Source: Lunularia cruciata
Lineage: Eukaryota; Streptophyta; Marchantiopsida; Lunulariales; Lunulariaceae
DNA: 64,000 nucleotides
Assembly (NCBI GenBank): GCA_948567375.1
Contig: OX419758.1
Coordinates: forward strand, 40,129,473-40,193,472
Direction: 5' to 3'
Below the pieces are notes generated by a model. It searched no databases and was not told the DNA's origin. It saw only the letters and a list, made by a program, of their open reading frames with translations. Below, in pieces: positions 24,191-36,194 of the stretch (position 1 is the first letter of the stretch; each line of letters begins with the position of its first letter). The position numbers were made by a program, and so were the translations under genes.

Positions 24191-25667
24191 GATAATTTAG
24201 CTAATAAAATTTAAATATAAGATATAGAATTTTAATTTTATACATGATGATGATGAAGAGCTTGTAGTAAAGATTATTAAAGGACTTTCTTGCTTGGAAT
24301 TTTCGTAGGTAAATTTTGTGATTGGAAGCTTAAGATGTGTATTGCACTTATTAAAATGCACATTCAAAAGTCTGCATAGCATATATCCTAAGGTATGGTT
24401 GTTATGTTTATCTTGACCATCTAATTTGGTTTGATAAGTGGTAGATATAATCAATCGATACCAAAAGCTCATAAAGTGCTCGCAAAAACTTATTAGTGAA
24501 ACAAGATCAAAATTAAATATGAATACAACTGAGATACCATGATGATAAACATAATACCGGAGTAGAGCTTGGTCATTAAAGTGCACCTACTATATCAATT
24601 ATAGAAGCTATGCGGATTTGTGTACTCAGTATACAATAAGTTTCATATATTCTTTAGCAATGATAAGCAAAGCCCTTATCTTACTTGCATGATGATTCCA
24701 TAGTTGGAAAAGACCAACTAATTATAGATTTGAAGTTTTGTTTCTTTGGTAATTTTTGAAGAATAAGCAAATAAATTAGCATCTTAAGTCATATTTGGAG
24801 GTTTATGTGATTATATATACAAGCATAAGATCTCCTCTTAATGTCTATGAGTACTATAGTATGTATGTCTCCTTTGGTTTCATCGTGTTGATGTTTGACT
24901 CAAATGGAAAATTCAAGAATTATCTATAATTTGATGAATGAGAAAGTCTAGAAGAATCTTTCCATGTTTATATTCCAACTTGAGATTACATACTTAGAGT
25001 TGCTTCTCTCAACTGTGATCTATGCTCTCTATATTCTCTAAGTAAATTATTTGCAAAAATGACTTATGGATCGCATATAATTGCAAGCATGCTCTAACAA
25101 ATAGTCAGAAAATCTTGCTATAATATATAATAGATAATTGTTCACGGTTACTGAAAAAATATTTTCTCATAGTGAAGTTTAATCTCATTGAGGAAAATAC
25201 AATTTGTTAGAAAGCCTATCCATAGTCTCGTTCTAGCACTTCTTCAAGAGTGAAGTTGGACACTTCAAAATCATATCACAGTAGATAACTTGAGATTATA
25301 CCATTGTTAGAGTGTAAAAGTTTGACACAAAAAGTCCTCGAGTTCTTGAAAAACAACTTTCTCCTTTTCACCTTATTATAATTCAATATCCTAGCTTTAC
25401 AGATTGGTGAGTTGTTACACTGACCATAAAAGCTCAACAACTTGTTATATCTACAAAATGATTAAAATCTCTGATAGTTGAGCAACCCATATAGCTCTTT
25501 ATCGTTCCTTCCATCTTGATAGCTCCTCCTTAAACCTTGTGACTCAAGAGGAAAACCTACTGTTCCTAGAACTCACATTTTGATTTGTTATAAAAAGAAC
25601 TTCCACTTATACAAAAGTAAGCTTCTATTTTCCGGTGCCACGGGACTCTACCACGGTGCGTACCTTT

Positions 25668-25751
25668 GGGTAATAACGGACTTGGGCCGCTGACTATCTC
25701 TCTCTCTCTCTCGGTGAAAACGAGGCACTCTACCAACTGAGCTAATTACCT
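25668..25751 (-). pseudogene. tRNA-like pseudogene, Glu(UUC)-type anticodon arm
   Basis: The minus strand folds as a tRNA. The acceptor halves are AGGTAAT and ATTACCC (one mismatch). The D arm is GCTCAGTTGGTAGAG, the anticodon stem is CTCG/CGAG with loop TTTTCAC (anticodon TTC), and the T stem is AGCGG/CCGTT around loop CCCAAGT. The consensus TT of the T loop has become CC, and a (GA)n run swells the variable region to give 84 nt. It is therefore a pseudogene or a tRNA-derived element, not a functional tRNA. It lies inside an inverted-repeat structure. Confidence 0.6.
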
Positions 25752-25860
25752 CCGAGTGCGGATGAATGCGGAATAGATTTTTTTTCAATTTTTTTCCCAA
25801 CCCTGTGCGCTCTATTCCGCATTCATCCGCACTCGGAGGTAATTAGCTCAGTTGGTAGAG
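25728..25860. repeat. 50-bp perfect inverted repeat containing the tRNA 5' half
   Basis: Arms 25,728-25,777 and 25,811-25,860 are perfect inverted copies separated by 33 bp. Each includes the D arm and acceptor of the tRNA-like sequence plus about 22 bp upstream of it. The right arm holds only the 5' half of the tRNA, on the plus strand. Confidence 0.9.
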
Positions 25861-25871
25861 TCAGAATAGAT

Positions 25872-25923
25872 TGTCGGGAAAAAAATTGCAATATTCAAGA
25901 ATATTGCAATTTTTTTCCCGACA
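25872..25923. repeat. Perfect hairpin, 25-bp arms
   Basis: TGTCGGGAAAAAAATTGCAA extends to a 25-base arm, is followed by a 2-base loop, and then returns as its exact inverse, ending TTTTTTTCCCGACA. It directly follows the tRNA foldback, so the two may be one composite insertion. Confidence 0.88.
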
Positions 25924-26923
25924 TGAGTACTGTGGTTATCTTTTATCTTACTATGGCCGATGAAACATATTATCTTTAAATACCATACCATACTTAAATA
26001 ATAATTCATTAAGTATGTAATACACATGATCAATGAAAACTATATAGGTATTAATAAGCATATAGAGAAAGACCTTCCAATCAAAATATACATATCTTGT
26101 GCAAAAAGATATTTTTTATATAATTCTTATATAAATTTTTTATAAAATGAAATGAAAAATTTTCAATACACCATACAAAGATCAAAACTAAAAAAATAAA
26201 ATTTAATTGATCCAACAAATATTTAATATGAGGTGAAGTATATTCATTCTATACCCTTTGTTAGTCCATGTTAGTCAATACAAAATCCCAACTATTATTT
26301 TTCTTTGGAATAGATAACACAAGTACTTATGCAAGCGAGGTATCAAGCTTACACTCTAAGCTTCCCAATATCTTCTAATTCCTTTTGATATCAAGTAATA
26401 GATTAACCTACTAATGGAGGCATTTCTTAAGAACAGATCTCTTCTAAATAGCATTTCTTGGTTAAAAAACACTCTTTTAGTGATTTATCTAAAAGTACAT
26501 GTACTAACTCTTATAGGATTGTATCTAATACCTTGAAATTATCTTTGAATAAATCTATCTTTGCTTTACAACTCTCATTGTTGGTCTGATTCAAATTATA
26601 GTTACATTCATATTCTTATTATCTATGTTGATTACTAAAATTAGTGTAATATTTATCCAGAATCCAAAATACACAAAATGCAGTACTTTGCCTCACATAA
26701 TCACTTGAGTTTGTTGTTTCACTAATCAAGGTGAGCACAATAACATTCAAAACAAGTTGTTTAAGTGCTTAGCATCTTTGGCTCAAAATGTTCTTTGTCA
26801 TCACTACAATTACTTTCTTTCTTGATATATTATGAATTCATTGACTTTGCAAATTTTCCAATTTTGAAAGTATTAGGCTAAGATTCCAAAATTATATTCC
26901 TTTTAAATTTCATTAATTACATA

Positions 26924-27180
26924 TGGTTGATAAAACTGATTAGTATCACAACATCATGTAGATCACCAGCAAGTTCTTACTTCACAAAGGAATACGTGGT
27001 TCACCTCCATGTGAGGCTACTCCACTAGAAAGCTTTGCATGAATACTTTACTTACTCAGGCTCTTCTCATATGCAAGTCCAATGCTCCAACCTTCTCACA
27101 GTCCACTCTCATTGTCAACCTACAAGTGAGCAATATCCCGAATACAGGGTAATTCTAAGGCATAAGAGTAAAACCTAACA
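26924..27180 (-). repeat. 3' LTR of the copia element
   Basis: 257 bp, TGGTTGATAAAAC...AACCTAACA on the plus strand. It is the same length as its partner, with scattered substitutions. The flanking minus-strand CAAGGGGAAGTT is the likely polypurine tract (27,181-27,192). Confidence 0.92.
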
Positions 27181-27369
27181 AACTTCCCCTTGACTCTTGT
27201 CTTGGGGATAGTAACCTTGCAACAATTTATCACTTAGCGGGAAGTTCTAGATAGACAGCCAATCACTTGACCTCTCCTTTAAACTAGGATAAACTAGAAC
27301 TTATAATCATAGCCCATATAGGGATAGAGTAACCAAAACAGCCAAGGTCACCTCCAATGCTAGATCGCC

Positions 27370-27860
27370 CTACTCATGCTCCACTTGCACAACCTGCAAG
27401 GTAGCACTATGCCTAGAGAAACTTTCTAAAGGTATGACTTTGGTAAAGGCATCAGCCGGGTTGAGCTTACCATCAATCTTGACTAAACCAAACATTTTCT
27501 CAAAAACAGCTTGCGTGAGAAAGTGGTATCTCATGTCTATATGCTTAACCCTACTGTCCATCACCTAATATTCAGCTAGGTGTAAAGCACTTTGACTGTC
27601 ACAATGAAGCATTACATTACCATGCATTAGCCCCATCTTGGTAACAAGTCTATCAACCAAATTGCATCCTTTGCTGCTTCCGCTGCTGCCACATACTCAG
27701 CTTTTGTAGTTGATTGTGCAACACACTTCTGCAAGGTAGATCTCCAACTAATGCACCCACCACCAAGTGTGAATACATACTCTGTTGTTGACTTCCTCTT
27801 GTGAAGATCTTGTCCATATTCAGCATCTACATAGCCATCTAGCGATGCAACATTCATTGA
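27370..27860 (-). pseudogene. RNase H remnant, copia
   Basis: The block at 27,627-27,857 reads LDGYVDAEYGQDLHKRKSTTE, GGGCISWRSTLQ and QSTTKAEYVAAAEAAKDAIW, a clear copia RNase H. After a frame break, the C-terminal tail at 27,370-27,564 reads MRYHFLTQAV and KLNPADAFTK. Confidence 0.9.
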
Positions 27861-28029
27861 TCTTCTATCAAATAAGAGCCCATAATCTAGTGTACCTCAA
27901 ATACCTGAGAATCCACTTAATTGCTTCCCAATATGTCCTTCCTGGATTTGATTTATATCTACACACCTTACCTATTGCTAGGGCAAGATCAGATCTAGTG
28001 CAAGTCATCAAGTACATGAGAATCCCAAC

Positions 28030-29071
28030 AGCCTTCTAATCAGGAATGTTAGCCATCAAACCCTTCTCCACGGCATCTATAGGACAACATGCCACTAAAA
28101 GCTTGAAATGAGAAGCTAGAGGAGTACTTATTGGTTTACAGTTCTCCATGTTGAACCTAGCAAGTATCTTCCTAGCATACTTACCCTACGTCAACCACAA
28201 CTGACCAGTGCCCAAGTTCCTCTTGATCTCCATGCCTAATATCCTTGTGGCCAACCCTAGATCCTTCATCCTGAACTCCGAACTCAAGAGCGCCTGAGCT
28301 TGTTCACCTCAGATCTATCCTTGGCAGCTTTCAACATGTCATCCACATACATCACAAGAATAATAAAACCAAAGGTCTTATTACTCACTGGTTTCATGTA
28401 CACACAAAGATCAAACAAACTCCTATTGAATAGGAGTTTTTTTGATTGTGCATAAACACATCAAACCTCTTGTTCCATTAGCAAGGTGCTTGCTTCAATC
28501 CATACAAGGACTTCAGCAATCTGCATACCTTGTCCTCCTGGCCTTTCTTCACAAACCCCACAAATTGTCTCATGAATATCCTCTCTTCCAAGGTGCCATA
28601 GAGAAACGCCGTGACAACATCCATTTGATCTAAAGTAAGACCAAATAATGCAACAAGCATACATAATAGACATATTTTGGAATACTTTGCAACAAGAGAA
28701 AAGACCTCATTGCAATCTATCACTTGTTGATCCTTAGGTAACCTAACTAGCTCCCAAGTCTTGTTATCCCTCAAAGATTCCATCTCTCTCTCCATAGAAC
28801 CAAACCACTCATCCTTTTCACTAGAAGAACATGCCTCCTTGTAGGATGAGGGTTCATCTTCTTCCAAGACCAAAGCATGAGCATCATACCCATAAGTCAA
28901 GTCATCATCCAACAACTTTGTTGAATTAATCCACGTACCATATTTATTTGGAGCTTGACTAGCACGCCTTGATGACCTCTTGGATGAACTCTCCGCATGA
29001 TCTCCATGTGTAGGTCCAATATGAGACTGACCTAGTACATTTTGTTGCTCACCAGCAACTACTTGCTCCAC
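28030..29071 (-). pseudogene. Reverse transcriptase remnant, copia
   Basis: The 197-codon stretch 28,478-29,071 contains KDEWFGSMEREMESLRDNKT, LDQMDVVTAFLYGTLEERIF and LLKSLYGLKQAPC. The catalytic YVDD lies at 28,338-28,349 in another frame (VMYVDDM), after a frameshift near 28,470. These are canonical Ty1/copia RT blocks. It is a broken copy. Confidence 0.9.
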
Positions 29072-29229
29072 TTGTTCTTGCTCTTCAAGAACTTGCTCCG
29101 CTATAGGAGCACCTCCTTCTTCCTCATCACTTAAGTGATCAATCTCTCCCTCAACTAGATCTAGGGTGGGAGACTTTCCTTCTTAATGTAGGGAGCCTGA
29201 GCATTCCTCCCTTATTTGAATGATCTGGA

Positions 29230-30093
29230 TTAACTAAAGGATGCATCCTTACTGACCACAACCTTACACGCTATTGGATCCCATAACCTATAAGCTTTTG
29301 CTCCACTTGCATAGCCAAGAAAAACACATTTCTTTGATTTAGCATCCAACTTGGACCTATTCTCCTTAGGTGTGAGTGAATATGCATCACAACCAAATAT
29401 CTTCAATGTATCATAATCAAATGGTTGCTGATGCCTCAACCCATATGGCATCTTGAAGTTGATTGCAATGGATGGAGAAATATTTACCACATATGTTGCT
29501 ATGTTGACAACTTCTGCCCAAAACTCATCTGGCAACTTTGATTTGCTCAACATACTCCGTGCGTGTTCCAAAAATTTCCGATTGAGCCGATCAGCAACAC
29601 AGTTTTGCTGCAGAGTGTAAATTGTGGTAAAGTGGCAAGTTATCCCTTATTTTGTGCAATATGCCTGAAACTCTCAAGAGACATACTCCCTGCCATTTTC
29701 TGATCTCAGACACCTCACCTTCTTCTCAATCTGAGTCTACACTTGGGTCTTCCACTTCTTGAAAGCGGCAAAGACTTCAGACTTGTGGTGCATGAAATAA
29801 ATCCACACAAACCTTGAGTAATCATCAATAAATGTTACATAGTAAAATTTTACAAAGTGTGAGGGTGTAGGAGATGGTCCCCACACACCACTATATACAT
29901 ACTCAAGTAGACCCTTGGAACTATGGGCCCCCACTGCAAAAACAGATCTGTTCTGTTTTCCAAAGATGCAATGCTCACAAAAATCCAACTTCACAATCTT
30001 CAACCCATATAGCAAGCAATTTCTTCTCAAGATAGCCAAACTCTTCTCACTCAAATGACCTAGCCATGAATGCCACATAGTTGTCATCCCCAT
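29230..30093 (-). pseudogene. GAG-pre-integrase and integrase remnant, copia
   Basis: The block 29,737-30,093 has WHSWLGHLSEKSLAIL and DFCEHCIFGKQNR (HHCC zinc region), then VTFIDDYSRFVWIYFM of the catalytic core. The block 29,230-29,571 has EHARSMLSKSKLPDEFWAE and GYASGAKAYRLWDP. The stretch joining them is frameshifted. Confidence 0.9.
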
Positions 30094-30199
30094 CTTGAGA
30101 TCTAGTTACATGGGCTTCTCCACACATTGTAGTGCACTCCGATACAAATAGATTCTTTTGAAAGTTACCTTGCAAGATAACCGTTCCACCAGAATTGAC

Positions 30200-31476
30200 T
30201 CAAAGTACCCCATCACCAACATGCCATTGGTGAACTTTGGCATTCAATACTCCAAGGGAAATCAGGTTCTTTTTCATGTCAGGTATGAACCAAACATCAT
30301 TGAACTTCCACATAGCTCCATCAAACATTTGAATCCTTATGGATCCAATACCCTCAATCCAACAAGGTTGATCATTCCCAATCAAAACTGAACCATTCTA
30401 TGTTGAATAGCATATATGGTATGAGCAAGCACAATCTAGGATCCTCTCATCATCTGTACTAGGAGATGAGGCACAAAGGGCATACTCACAACATCACAAA
30501 TCATATTGATCATCCAATATATCAGTATCCTCCTCAGCATAAGCTATGTCTGCTGAAGAGCCTTCATCTACCTTTCCTTTGCCCTTAGCTTTACACTCTT
30601 CTTCACAAAGCCTACTTTGCCACATCCCCAACAAGTCACCTATTTCCTCTCCTTGGACTTGCCTCTAGACTTAGACTTGGACATGGCCTTGCTTTTCTCC
30701 TTATCACCATCATTACTCCTCCATTGAGTTCTCCCATGTTGGATAACCAAAGCATTTCCAGGAGTAAAAGATGACACTGGGGTTGCAACAAGTGTTTGTT
30801 GCAAGTCATCCATAAGTAGAGTTGCTGTCATTTCTTCAAAGGTAATAGTCTTTTTCTCACGGTGCAACAAAACTTGTGAAATTTATTGATAGGACAGCGG
30901 CAAGGAGCACAACACGTGCAGCGCCTTCTACTCCTCATTCAAGTCCTCTCCCAAGTTTGTCAAGTCTACTACTAGGTCACAAAATGCATCCACATGGTTC
31001 CTAATGTTGGTTCCTGGTTTCATCTTCAATGTGATTAGTTTGAGATTGGTGTACAATCTATTTGACAATTGATTTTGATGATACTTGCTTTGAAGTGCAT
31101 CAAACAAGGATGTACAATCAGAATGCTCCCCTTCTTGCATGATCACATGGGGCTGAAGGTGAAGCAAAACAGCATTCATGGCTTGCTATTGCATATCATC
31201 CCAATCACTTTGTCTCACATCCTTAGGTTTCTCCCTCAAGAGCTTACCCAAACCAATTGTCCTCAATGCTCCTTTCACCTGCCGTTCCCACAACAAGTAA
31301 TCCATGCGGCCATCAAACTTTGCAACATCAAACTTGGGTCCAACAAGCTTCAAAGTACCCATGTTGACTTTCTTTTGCTCCACAAGTACTATAGAGGCTA
31401 TTGCTGCACTTAGAGACTCTTCTTGAGTCTCTGAACCTTCCACCTTAAAACTCCAATACTCAAGGGAGTGGGCCAT
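30200..31476 (-). pseudogene. gag and protease remnant, copia
   Basis: Gag blocks at 31,186-31,476 (NMGTLKLVGPKFDVAKFDGR), 30,928-31,179 (LFDALQSKYHQNQLSNRL) and 30,640-30,870 (an MTATLLMDDLQQ block then a Lys/Ser-rich end) are split by stops. A zinc knuckle near 30,570-30,640 keeps CWGCGKVG but has lost the His and last Cys. Protease-linker sequence lies at 30,200-30,385 (MFDGAMWKFNDVWFIPDMKKN). Confidence 0.88.
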
Positions 31477-31479
31477 AAG

Positions 31480-33750
31480 ATGGAAATAGTTTTACAGAAG
31501 CTTCTTCAAATACTCAAAGTCAAAATCTAGTTGCATCAACTTGTAGCCCTGAGGATAAGCTTTCCAACGCACTAAATAGATTATTCATCCAAGTTCCGAG
31601 TCAAAAGTTATGAACTGAATTCCAAAGGAGGGTAAAACCTTGGATTCTATATCACATTCGTAAGTCTAAGACTTCTCCCCCACTGACTCTCTTTGGGTTC
31701 TACTTCTTGCTTTTCTTTGTCGTTGCAACAACAAACCTTTAATTGAGGAGGAGTTCTGCCAATATAAATATTCAAAAGTTCACTATGGGACTTGCTCAAG
31801 AAATCTGGATAAGGATTATGCACATCTTTAGACTTTTTGACATTGAATATTCAAGTAAGTACACAAGTGCATTCACCACAGCAATAAGCAGGTACATTCA
31901 CCATCCAATGGCCACCATCTCCTCAAGATTTCAGCTCCTACCTTCCTTCTGTCCCAATGAGAATTTGCTAGTAATGTGATGAAGAGCCTTCTATGGACTC
32001 CTTCCTTCCACCAACTGGTTCTTTTTCATTCTAGGTTGATCATCACCAGCTCCTCCTTCACCACGAGGGAGCTATTGCTTCTAGTGTTTGATCCTTCTCA
32101 TCAGTAAACTTGTAAGATATCATGCAAATCACTATGTGCAAAGGATTTCCTAATGCTCTCAATATGCAGACCATCAAGAGTTCACGTGATCACAGGTAGC
32201 ATCAACATCAAACCTACCACACTACTCAATCTTGATGCAATAGTTACATCAAGTGATAAAAGGCTGTCTGCCCCTGTGACACAAACTTTGTCCAAAAACC
32301 TTCTATAGGTGCAATTTTTGGTCTCCTAGTGTACTCTACTACCCTAGTCTTGAAGCTCAAAACCTTTGGGAAGTTATGGAGTGTGCCTCCAGATGCTCTT
32401 GACACTCTTGGGAAATACTATATAGTATCTGTGTTAATGGGGGAAGCACATGAAGAACGGCCGCCTTCACCACATCAAGGCATAGGACTAATGGCAGATT
32501 TGGTGTACAAACTACAAACTCTACTGCTATCAAGCAGATATGACACTCAGTTTTGAGATACACTAGTTTCCTAGTGGCCATCCACTACCCATTCTGTCAC
32601 TAAAGCAAAAGCTCGATGGTCAAAGCAATTCAGACCGGTATTACTCTAGGTTATCATCTTTTCCTTCTTCTTCAAGTGAGTACTTGACCTAATCACTTGT
32701 CCTTTGACTTACACCTGCACTTGTACCTGCACCTATGAATCATTTGGGACAACAATCTCACAAAATAACTGAATCTATAACAAGGTCCAATATAAGTAAG
32801 TAGAATTGCTGTAGGTAGTGAGATTCATTCAACCAGATTGGCTTCCTTAGAGAGCTACTGTCTCTTGAGGTATCCCTCAAGACAAGATCTCTTCTGCCTT
32901 AGTAATGATTAGAACTCCAAATGCTCATCTCAGTCAGACATTAACCATCGCCCTTCACCTCCCTTGATCATACAAAATTTGAGCAAATCAATCTACCTCC
33001 AAAGGACAGTAGTAGCCTTCAAAATCTAAGGCAAAACCCTGATCAGAAACACAGCATTGATTGATCAATTCATCTGCTCCTCCTTGTCAAAAATTCCTAG
33101 ACCTGATTGCCTAACAGCAGGGATAGATGGATTGATCTTCAAGAGCTTCAAACTCCTTGTTTTATCATAAATGAAGCTAAGAAAAGGCAGGTTGATCACG
33201 GAACTGCAACTGCTTTGAAATGATCATGTTCACTTCTTGTTTGAATGTCAAAGATTCAGATCTTAATCATCGATCACATAATATTGTTATGGTTTCATGA
33301 TATCACTCATTCTCTTTCCTATATCTACTCCCAAATATCTCTCAGCTGACTTGTCTTTTCATTGGATCCCATAATCAAAACACTATTCAATCCTTAGAAA
33401 TGCTTCCTCTTTGGCATGACTAGGACTAAGATTGTTTCAACATTTGGCACAGATTTGGGATCATTAAAATTAGTTCTCATCAATATGTTCCGGTCCCAAT
33501 GTTACTCTTGCTCTCGACTCCTCCTTGCAAACTTGCACTAGCTGCAACGTTCATTGGTTCTACGGCCTACTACGATCCTAGAGGCTTGTAGCTCCCTTCT
33601 TCTCAAGAAAGTATAGAGCATAGGAGAATAGACGATAGACCAAGGTCCCCAAACTAAGATTCAGCCTTTATTATAGAACTGCTTCATGCATTAGTTCCAT
33701 TGAGTCACCACTTGTCTCAATTTCCAATGGCCTCCATCATCAACATCAAC
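31480..33750 (-). other. Long leader of the copia element
   Basis: About 2.27 kb between gag and the primer-binding site, with no ORF longer than about 78 codons on either strand and no recognisable domain. A copia leader is usually tens to a few hundred bases, so this may be extra captured or inserted sequence. Confidence 0.6.
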
Positions 33751-33753
33751 CTC

Positions 33754-33765
33754 GCTCTGATACCA
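33754..33765 (-). other. Primer-binding site of the copia element
   Basis: The minus strand reads TGGTATCAGAGC, an exact initiator tRNA-Met site, two bases from the LTR end at 33,768. Confidence 0.93.
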
Positions 33766-33767
33766 TT

Positions 33768-34024
33768 TGTTCAATGAAATTGATTAGTGTCACAACAACA
33801 TGCAGATTACCAGTGAATCCTTGCTTCACACAAGAATATGTGGTTCACCTCCATGTGAGGCTACTCCACTGGAAAGCTTCACGTGAATACTTTACTCACT
33901 CAGGCTCTTCTCATATGCAAGTCCAGTGCTCCAACCTTCTCACAGTCCACTCTCACTGTCAACTTGAGAGTGAGCAATATCCCGGAATACAGGGTAACCC
34001 TAAGGCATAAGAGTAAACCTAACA
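33768..34024 (-). repeat. 5' LTR of the copia element
   Basis: 257 bp, TGTTCAATGAAAT...AACCTAACA on the plus strand, aligned end to end with 26,924-27,180. Confidence 0.93.
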
Positions 34025-34029
34025 TCATA

Positions 34030-35411
34030 TACTTTTGTCCAACTATCAAAATATTGAGTTAAAAGTAAAAAAGGTCAATCATTTTCATCCATCAACCATC
34101 ATAAGAAAGCTTCTATTCACCATAAAAATAGAATAAGAAGCTTAAGAATCCTTTTGCAAATTAATAACGATGCAAATTTTAAACTATCACAATCCACCCA
34201 ATCACTGATCATCCATGAATACAAATGAAATTATGTTTGTTGAGCTCTCATTCCTATTAGAATTGATGTTGCTCTATAAACCACACCATTAGTGTTATTC
34301 GATATAAATTTTTTTCTTGATCCTTTTGCTTCTTAATGTATTCAGCTTGTGCAATTGGTCAGTTTTGTGTCATGTAATTTGGAGAGTTTGCAATGAAATA
34401 TCCATGCTATCTAAAGTAAAAAGATCCTTCATCATAATATAGTGATCCATTTTTGGTACAGTGGTATGTGTAGAAGTATCTCCCAAAGGGTCACCGTTGT
34501 CAACTGCTTAATTTCTTTATGTACAAATTGCTTGCAGGACTTGTGTATTGAAAAGAAAAGAGAGTCAAAACTCTCAATCATGAATCTTGTTTCTTGTAGT
34601 CATTTAAGTTCTCTTATGAATCTCTAAAATCTATGTGAGAGTATTCTAAAAATTGGATTTCATAAATTTTCATCAAATTGGTTTATTTTAATTACAATAA
34701 AAAATAGTAAAGTGCTCTTGTTGTGTTGAAGATTTTAAAATTAGATGCTGGAGATCTCTTGAAATATTGCAAACTATTGACTAGGACTGAAAAATAATTT
34801 GTATTATGCTTGTTTACTAATACCTCAATTCATATTTTACTTTACTTGTAATTAGTATGATTCTGTGATCATCATTTTATAAGATCTTAGCACTTAAATA
34901 TCAAGTATCCTATATAAGTTTATTCAATTTATTTGTAAATCTTATTATCAAATGGTTTTGACTTGGAAAGATGTATAGTATATAATATACACATATTATT
35001 ATAATAGTAATGCAAATTTTCCACTTGGTGTAATAAAGTATAGTATTCTAATGTTTGAATGATATTTTCAATTTATTATTATATCTTTTGAATCATAGTG
35101 TTATTTCTTATATTTACCATTACTATCATTATCAATATGAAAGTTCAAGATATAAATAACATGGAACAACCTAAAGTATTGAAAGTTCATATCTTACATA
35201 CATAGAATCGCAAAGAATCTAATAAAACAAAGCATCATAAATTGAAAACCACTAACAATCACACCCATAGAAACTACAATAATGTAAAAGTGGTTATTTA
35301 TTTCTGCTATAGAGTTCATTCATCCTAATTCTTCTTTCACATCAATAAATTAGAAAGCATCAATAAATAAGAATGGTAGTTGAAAGGAGATGAAGTAAAA
35401 ATAAAATAAAA
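34030..35411. other. AT-rich intergenic stretch
   Basis: I see no gene, RNA or defined repeat here. Base composition matches 21,436-24,190. Confidence 0.5.
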
Positions 35412-35515
35412 TAGCAAAAAGGTGACTACATAGAACACAGGAAGGATAGGAAGACCCTTTCAAGCAAAGGACAGACAAAAGAGATAGAATGGAGCTAGGC
35501 CCCGAAAGTATAGAT
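35412..35515 (-). repeat. SINE-like repeat copy D
   Basis: The minus strand reads TTTCGGGGCCTAGCTCCATT, then TTGAAAGGGTCTTCC, then TGTGTTCTATGTAGTCACC with a T-rich tail. The last part is almost identical to 42,452-42,492, another copy. Confidence 0.65.
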
Positions 35516-35961
35516 AAAATAAAATAAAATCAGGTTTTGTTTGGTTTGGAAAATGATAATTATTTTACACATTAGGATTTTTTTTATTTATAATGAGTAA
35601 TAATTTTTTCTAGAAATTTTAAAATCATTTTTATTGTCAAAATATTTTCCAACTAGGTAATCTAATCTAATATATATAAACCTTATATAAACCAATGAAA
35701 TTTTGAGATAGTTATTAATGCATAAACATTTTTATGACTATTTGAGGATATTAGATGTTTTGACATATAATTTTCTGTTGATAAATATTTGAACGTAATT
35801 TTGATATTTAATTTATAAATATAATAATATATTTAATATTTAATACAAAATTCCTTAAAAATAAATAAGCATTATTAGAAAGATTTGGTAGATAGAGAGT
35901 ATATTTCTTCAGAATCACTTTATAAATAATTAATCATTCACCAAAAGCCTAATGAAGGATT

Positions 35962-35998
35962 TGTGGTTATCGTGAGCGAGACGCTCACAATAACCACA
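35962..35998. repeat. Hairpin, 17-bp arms
   Basis: TGTGGTTATCGTGAGCG (35,962-35,978) and its inverse (35,982-35,998) with one mismatch and a 3-base loop. Confidence 0.85.
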
Positions 35999-36165
35999 TA
36001 GAATAAATGTACCATGGATGCTCATTTAAATATTAGAGCAATGTACCATATGCTTTGCATTATCTGCTAAATTCGGGCCGGTGTTGACAGAAGTTTTCTA
36101 TTCTACTGGCGGCCTGTTCCGAATTATTCCTCTCAGGATCAGTATTAAAATGAAGTGTGGTCCGG

Positions 36166-36194
36166 CGGATTACTCATATGATATGAGTAATCCG
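36166..36194. repeat. Perfect palindrome, 14-bp arms
   Basis: CGGATTACTCATAT, one central G, then the exact inverse ATATGAGTAATCCG. It lies about 170 bp from the preceding hairpin. Confidence 0.88.

Larger units (their letters stand above)
24197..26400 (-). mobile_element. Decayed Ty3/gypsy retrotransposon (remnant 2)
   Basis: The minus strand holds an integrase remnant at 24,197-24,586 (LISFCEHFMSFW, STTYQTKLDGQ, KFTYENSKQES, matching the usual core and the FAYNNS block). RT remnants lie at about 25,930-26,350: a VPKKDG-like block, a LLDQL block and an LINTYIVFIDH block close to that of gypsy remnant 1. Stops and indels are frequent. A tRNA-derived foldback sits between RT and integrase. 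LTRs were not found. Confidence 0.65.
26924..34024 (-). mobile_element. Ty1/copia retrotransposon, complete but decayed
   Basis: Two 257-bp LTRs (26,924-27,180 and 33,768-34,024) begin with TG and end with CA and bracket a minus-strand gag, protease, integrase, RT, RNase H order, which is diagnostic of copia. A near-perfect target duplication is present, ACATA at 26,919-26,923 and TCATA at 34,025-34,029. The primer-binding site and polypurine tract are recognisable. Stops and frameshifts occur in every domain. An unusually long leader of about 2.27 kb separates the primer-binding site from gag. Confidence 0.95.

Noticed and set aside
25811..25860. Second tRNA gene on the plus strand
   Set aside because: Only the acceptor and D arm are present; no anticodon or T arm follows.
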